From Pseudomonadota bacterium (GTDB lineage Bacteria > Pseudomonadota > Alphaproteobacteria > Acetobacterales > Acetobacteraceae): a stretch of 8,736 nt of DNA. Below, in pieces: positions 5,206 through 8,736 of the stretch (the stretch's first letter is position 1; each line of letters starts with the position of its first letter). The position numbers and the translations under genes are program-made. The DNA is taken from contig JAKBCD010000036.1 in assembly GCA_021808205.1 (NCBI GenBank), positions 1-8,736 of the forward strand, given 5' to 3'. The notes under the pieces were generated by a model. The model was given only the letters and a program-made list of their open reading frames with translations, made no database searches and was not told where the DNA came from.

Positions 5206-6711
5206 TTATGCCAAAAGCTTTACCTTCCGGAAGTCTTTCCAGGCGGAGGCAATGGCGCGTGGTTCGCCACGTGCCGCGTGTGCGGCCCAGCCCAGCACGA
5301 TGCCCAGCGCCCGGATGGCTTCTGGTGAATCTCCGTGCAGCCGCCGCGCCATATCCTCGGCGGTTGCCATGTCGTTGAGCTTGCCGAGCTCGTCTTGCAA
5401 GGCGGAAGCGGCATGGTGGAATTGGCGCACGCGCTGCCGTGGTTCCAGCAGCGCGCTAAAAAATTCCGCCGCGTATCTGAGCTTTTTTAGGTCTATGCGT
5501 ACGCGGTGGCGGCGCTCCGGGGTGAGGCTGGCGAGGTGTTTGCCGCGTTTGCGTAGCTTGCGGTGCAGCCGTTCGAGCGATTGCTCGCCAAAGGCCCGGG
5601 CTGGCTCGGCAAGGCGGGGCAGCGTTTCCGCCGGCAGCCCGCCGCGCCAGCCGCGCCGCGCGATGAAGCTTTCCGCCATTAACAGAAACCGTGTGGTGGC
5701 GGGGTCTTCCAGCAAGGCCCGCGCCTGGGCGTAGCCCGCCTGGCGGTACGCGGTGCATTGCGCCTCCAGCGCTGCGAAGCCGGCTTCGTTGGGGAAGGCG
5801 GCGGCGGGGCCAGCGCCCAGCATGGCGATGAACACATCCCAGTTCCGGGCTTCGCCCAGGGCGGCAGCCATGCGCTTGGCTTCATCCCGCAAGGCAAGAA
5901 ACTCCGGCGCCGGTAAGGCGCGGTAAAACAACCCCAGGGCTGAGCGCAGACGGCGCATGGCAACGCGCATCTGGTGCACCGCCGCAACCTCATTGCCCTC
6001 GTAAAACACCGGCCAATTGGCAAGAAACTGATCCAGGCAGGTGCTGAGAACGGTCTCCACTGCCTCATCCAGGCTGGGGTCGCCTGCCAGGCTGGTGGCG
6101 GCCTTGTGCAGACAAGGCGGCGGGCCGCCCGCCAGCCGCACCGCGCGCGGGCCTGGCGGTTCAGGTTGCAGGCGCGGCGCAAACGCACCTAGTGCCGCGG
6201 CGCTGCCCGGCACGGCCAGAGCGGGGCCGGACAGCTCAATTTCGCTGATGGGTGTTTTTTGCCCCGCCGCGATGAGGTGCCCGGTTTCAAAAATCAGCAT
6301 GGTCTCGCCCAGCTCGCGCGTGGTCTGTTTCAGGCTGGCGCGGGCGATTTCATGAAGCGGCGCTTCTTTCAGGACAGCCGAAAATGTGGCCTGCCAGTCT
6401 GGCCCAAAGGCGGCAGGCCCCGGCACCGTGGCGGATGCGGCCGCTTCCAGTGTTTCGCCATTGTGAAACAGCATCAGCCGTAGGGTGCGGCCGCTTTTAC
6501 GCTGCCACAGTGTAATGCCGTTGCGGGCCAGGGCATAATCGGCGGTGTCGAAAAACCGGTCCTGAATCCGGCGTGGCATATTGTTGGGGGTGGGGGCCAG
6601 CAAGGGGCTGGCGGCCAGTGCCGCAAGCTGAGACGGCTCCAGACGCAGCCGCATGGCCGCAACCCCCGTGGGTTTGGGTGTTTCCGGCGCCGCGGTCGCG
6701 GGTGCGTCCAT
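5206..6711 (-). CDS. CYTH-CHAD domain protein with degenerate CYTH
   Basis: The 501-residue protein has an N-terminal CYTH (triphosphate tunnel) domain (about 15-200) and a C-terminal CHAD domain (about 210-500). CHAD is a histidine-rich helical bundle that binds polyphosphate; in Ralstonia such proteins sit on polyphosphate granules. Seen here are VHQMRVAMRRLRSALGLF with His246, the ALGEARNWDVF segment, His383, and RHRVRIDLKKLRYAAEFF with His402, so CHAD looks intact. In CYTH the ExExK strand that coordinates metal and triphosphate reads AMRLR (19-23): both glutamates and the lysine are lost. FFDTADYALARNGITLW and ISEIELSG still mark the fold. Triphosphatase activity is therefore unlikely and polyphosphate binding more plausible. 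The ATG at 6711 lacks a strong ribosome-binding site; it follows the phosphodiesterase gene by 38 bp and is probably co-transcribed. Confidence 0.88.
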   Translation of the reverse strand: MDAPATAAPETPKPTGVAAMRLRLEPSQLAALAASPLLAPTPNNMPRRIQDRFFDTADYALARNGITLWQRKSGRTLRLMLFHNGETLEAAASATVPGPAAFGPDWQATFSAVLKEAPLHEIARASLKQTTRELGETMLIFETGHLIAAGQKTPISEIELSGPALAVPGSAAALGAFAPRLQPEPPGPRAVRLAGGPPPCLHKAATSLAGDPSLDEAVETVLSTCLDQFLANWPVFYEGNEVAAVHQMRVAMRRLRSALGLFYRALPAPEFLALRDEAKRMAAALGEARNWDVFIAMLGAGPAAAFPNEAGFAALEAQCTAYRQAGYAQARALLEDPATTRFLLMAESFIARRGWRGGLPAETLPRLAEPARAFGEQSLERLHRKLRKRGKHLASLTPERRHRVRIDLKKLRYAAEFFSALLEPRQRVRQFHHAASALQDELGKLNDMATAEDMARRLHGDSPEAIRALGIVLGWAAHAARGEPRAIASAWKDFRKVKLLA

Positions 6712-6749
6712 AAACGCAGGTTAATCTTCCGCTTTGCGGCTGTCGAGCG

Positions 6750-7283
6750 TCAGGCCAGGGCGTATTCTGCTTCCGGCGTGTAGGTGGGCTGGTCTTTGCC
6801 CAGAAACGAGCTGAACAGGGTTACGTTATCCACGCGGATGGGTGCTGAGCGGTAGAGATTATTCGCCTGCACGAAATTGGCCAGCGCCGGGGTCACGGGC
6901 TGGTCCATCCGCGCCAGGGTTACATGCGGGGTAAAGCGCCGCTTCTCGGGCGCCAGCCCCACGCGGTGCAGGGCCGTGCCCACCTTGGCCTGCAGCCGGG
7001 CCAGATCCTCGTTGCGCTCCACCCCGGCATAAAGCGTGTTCACCCGGCCGTTTTTCTCGAACCAGCCCAGGCCGGAGAGCGAGAAGAAGAAACCGCGGCC
7101 GCGCAAACTGGCCAGGGCAAGGTCAATCTCCTCGGCTTCCAGCCGGTTGGCCTCACCGATGAAGCGCAGGGTGAGGTGAAAATTATCCTCTGGCACCCAG
7201 CGGGCACCCGGCAGATTGCAGGAAAGGTCGCTGAGTTGTTCTTTGATCTCCCAGGGAAGATCAATTGCGACGAACAGGCGCAT
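6750..7283 (-). CDS. thpR: RNA 2',3'-cyclic phosphodiesterase (2'-5' RNA ligase family)
   Basis: The 177-residue protein is a two-lobed 2H phosphoesterase. It starts MRLFVAIDLPWEIKEQL and has both signature H-x-T-x motifs: HLTLRFIGE (about 37-45) and HVTLARM (about 127-133). ThpR enzymes open 2',3'-cyclic phosphates at RNA ends and can ligate tRNA halves with 2'-5' bonds in vitro; the physiological role is unsettled. Length is normal for the family. The frame stays open upstream, but the ATG at 7283 is chosen because family proteins begin with this beta strand and AGAAAGG lies 7 nt before it. The gene lies between the aminopeptidase (74 bp upstream) and the CYTH-CHAD gene (38 bp downstream), all on one strand. 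Confidence 0.92.
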   Translation of the reverse strand: MRLFVAIDLPWEIKEQLSDLSCNLPGARWVPEDNFHLTLRFIGEANRLEAEEIDLALASLRGRGFFFSLSGLGWFEKNGRVNTLYAGVERNEDLARLQAKVGTALHRVGLAPEKRRFTPHVTLARMDQPVTPALANFVQANNLYRSAPIRVDNVTLFSSFLGKDQPTYTPEAEYALA

Positions 7284-7357
7284 GGCATGGCCTTTCTTTA
7301 AAGTTTCAGCGAATCGCCAAGGAAATTTTGCCTGATCCGGGATTGGCGGGTCAATCA

Positions 7358-8736
7358 TTATATGGGGGCGGTGGCCGCGTTCAGCCATGTCAAAGACTTG
7401 GCAGGCAGATGCGGTGACAATGCGGTGCGCACGCGCGCATGATAATCGTTCAGCCACGCCAGCGACTCGCGCGGCAACAAGGCGGGGTCAATCAAGGCGC
7501 GGTCGAACGGCACGAGGGTTAAGGTTTCGAAGCGCAGGAAGGGTTTGCGCGCCCCTTCGAACGAGGCCTTTTGCACTAGCAGCAGGTTTTCCATGCGGAT
7601 GCCATAGGCGCCCGGCAGGTAATAGCCTGGCTCGTCGGAGAGGATCATCCCCTCCGCCAGTGCCACCGGCTTGGCGGCCCGGGAAATGCTGGCCGGGCCT
7701 TCATGCACTGAAAGATAAGCCCCCACGCCATGGCCGGTGCCGTGGTCGTAATCCAGCCCCGCGCGCCACAGCTCGGCCCTGGCGAAGGCATCCAGATGCG
7801 CGCCGACAACACCCTCCGGAAACACCGCGCGGGCCAGCGCGATGGTGCCCACCAGCACCCGCGTTACATGCGCTTTCACCGCTGCCGGGGCAGGGCCAGG
7901 GCCGGTCCAGAGAGTGCGGGTGATATCTGTGGTGCCATCCAGATACTGGCCGCCGCTGTCGATGAGATAAACCTCATTGGGCCGGATGGGCCGGTTGCTT
8001 TCCGGCGTGACGCGGTAATGGATGATGGCGCCGTTTTCCCCTGCGCCGGAAATGGCGGGAAAGCTCTCGCCCCGGAAGAGGTTCTGCCGTGCCCGGCAGG
8101 CGAGCAGATGAGCCGCTGCGGACATTTCACTTTCCTCGCCGCGCGGCAGGGCTTCCGCTGCCCAGGCCAGGAATTCCACCATCGCCACACCATCGCGCAG
8201 ATGTGCAGCGCGCGCACACGCCTGCTCGGCGGCGTTTTTGCAGGCGCGGGGCAGGGCCACCGGGTCGGGTCCGTTGGCTACCAGCGCGCCGGCCTGCTCT
8301 AGCGCGGTTTTGAACCAGACTGGCTGGCTAGCGGGGTCGTAGCGCACTTTTTGCCCCCTCAGCGCCGCAATGGCGGCTTGCAGCTCGCCCGGGGCGGCAA
8401 TGGCCACCTCCGGCCCCAGATGCGCGCGCAAAGCCTCCGTTATTTTCCCTGGCGCCATGAACAGCATCGCCGTGCCATTTTTGCGCAGCAGTGCGTAGCC
8501 TAGCGCGAAGGGGCAGAATTCCAGATCCGTGCCGCGGATGTTGAAGGCCCAAGCCAGTGAGGCACCATCGCTGAGGATGGCCGCATCCTGACCGTCTTTC
8601 GCCAGTTCAGCGCCCAGGCGCTGGCGTTTGGCGGCGGCAGGCTCACCCGCGAGGCTTTCGGGGTAGGCCAGCGCCGGGGCCGTGGGCGGAGCGGGGCGGT
8701 CAGCCCAGATTTTGTCGATAAGATTCGGAGAGACCG
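7358..8736 (-). CDS. pepP: Xaa-Pro aminopeptidase (M24 family), 5' end outside window
   Basis: Aminopeptidase P removes the N-terminal residue of peptides whose second residue is proline, using two metal ions in the cytoplasm. The frame is open to the right edge and about 458 codons are visible. The segment NLIDKIWADRPAPP near the edge is typical of the long three-domain enzymes of about 600 residues, so some 130-150 residues lie beyond the window. A creatinase-like N-terminal domain is followed by the pita-bread catalytic domain. All five metal ligands are present: two Asp in DSGGQYLDGTTD (near 7958 and 7925), His in GTGHGVGAYLSVHEGP (near 7730), Glu in SDEPGYY (near 7632) and Glu in RMENLLL (near 7590). 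An internal ATG at 8467 is not the start, because family homology continues upstream of it. It appears functional and is the first visible gene of the putative operon. Confidence 0.93.
   Translation of the reverse strand, partial: VSPNLIDKIWADRPAPPTAPALAYPESLAGEPAAAKRQRLGAELAKDGQDAAILSDGASLAWAFNIRGTDLEFCPFALGYALLRKNGTAMLFMAPGKITEALRAHLGPEVAIAAPGELQAAIAALRGQKVRYDPASQPVWFKTALEQAGALVANGPDPVALPRACKNAAEQACARAAHLRDGVAMVEFLAWAAEALPRGEESEMSAAAHLLACRARQNLFRGESFPAISGAGENGAIIHYRVTPESNRPIRPNEVYLIDSGGQYLDGTTDITRTLWTGPGPAPAAVKAHVTRVLVGTIALARAVFPEGVVGAHLDAFARAELWRAGLDYDHGTGHGVGAYLSVHEGPASISRAAKPVALAEGMILSDEPGYYLPGAYGIRMENLLLVQKASFEGARKPFLRFETLTLVPFDRALIDPALLPRESLAWLNDYHARVRTALSPHLPAKSLTWLNAATAPI

Noticed and set aside
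5679..6188. Alternative minus-strand frame inside the CYTH-CHAD gene
   Set aside because: It is a shadow in G+C-rich DNA with Arg/Pro/Trp-rich low-meaning translation. The overlapping frame has clear CHAD motifs.
17..6711. A PHA-granule/polyphosphate locus linking phaC with the CHAD gene
   Set aside because: The two are separated by about 3.6 kb of mobile and decayed DNA, so proximity gives no support for joint function.
7284..7457. Upstream extension of the ThpR frame (58 codons)
   Set aside because: It overlaps the 3' end of the aminopeptidase, and ThpR proteins begin at the MRLFVAID strand with a good ribosome-binding site in front.
8328..8552. Minus-strand frame near the right edge that could suggest a frameshift in the aminopeptidase
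   Set aside because: The true aminopeptidase frame stays open from 8467 to 8736 and reads family-typical sequence, so there is no frameshift.
1..8736. CRISPR arrays, tRNA or rRNA genes
   Set aside because: I saw no regularly spaced direct repeats and no cloverleaf or rRNA-like sequence on either strand.

Overview
The window reads like alphaproteobacterial DNA, possibly from an acid-tolerant Acetobacteraceae-type bacterium. That placement is an impression from protein style, G+C-rich codons and gene content, not a database match. All convincing genes lie on the minus strand, so transcription runs right to left.

Right part (5206-8736): a compact, G+C-rich, ordinary-looking chromosomal cluster. 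In transcription order it holds an aminopeptidase P (M24 family) whose 5' end is cut by the window edge, an RNA 2',3'-cyclic phosphodiesterase of the ThpR type, and a CYTH-CHAD protein whose CYTH signature residues are lost. Gaps of 74 and 38 bp suggest one operon. It ends at a hairpin in a 177-bp spacer.

Middle part (2813-5035): accessory, broken DNA. An apparently intact IS110-family element of the IS1111 group lies between about 3850 and 5028. I found a matching inverted repeat near its two ends, and the region downstream of its transposase is where a guide (seek/bridge) RNA would be expected. Next to it are a 5'-truncated unidentified gene fragment, the C-terminal half of a DUF1778 (TacA/AtaR-like) antitoxin without its DNA-binding start, and a frameshifted GNAT (TacT/AtaT-like) toxin. 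This is a dead toxin-antitoxin module.

Left part (17-2520): a regulator-target pair. A Crp/Fnr-family regulator of the FixK/DNR type carries the E-x-x-S-R recognition helix that reads TTGAT half-sites. A near-perfect TTGAT-N4-ATCAG box lies upstream of it, with a TATATT -10 at class II spacing, so autoregulation is likely. Downstream lies a PHA synthase gene with a weaker box of the same type. Its ribosome-binding site is one arm of a perfect 12-bp inverted repeat whose other arm lies 49 nt upstream, a possible translational switch. The synthase keeps its Cys and Asp, but homology stops just after the Asp, so the catalytic His and about 100 C-terminal residues are missing. An insertion or rearrangement near position 97 is the likely cause.

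The most interesting points are the regulator/box/promoter geometry, the Shine-Dalgarno-sequestering repeat, the truncated synthase, and the IS1111-type element with its candidate guide-RNA region.
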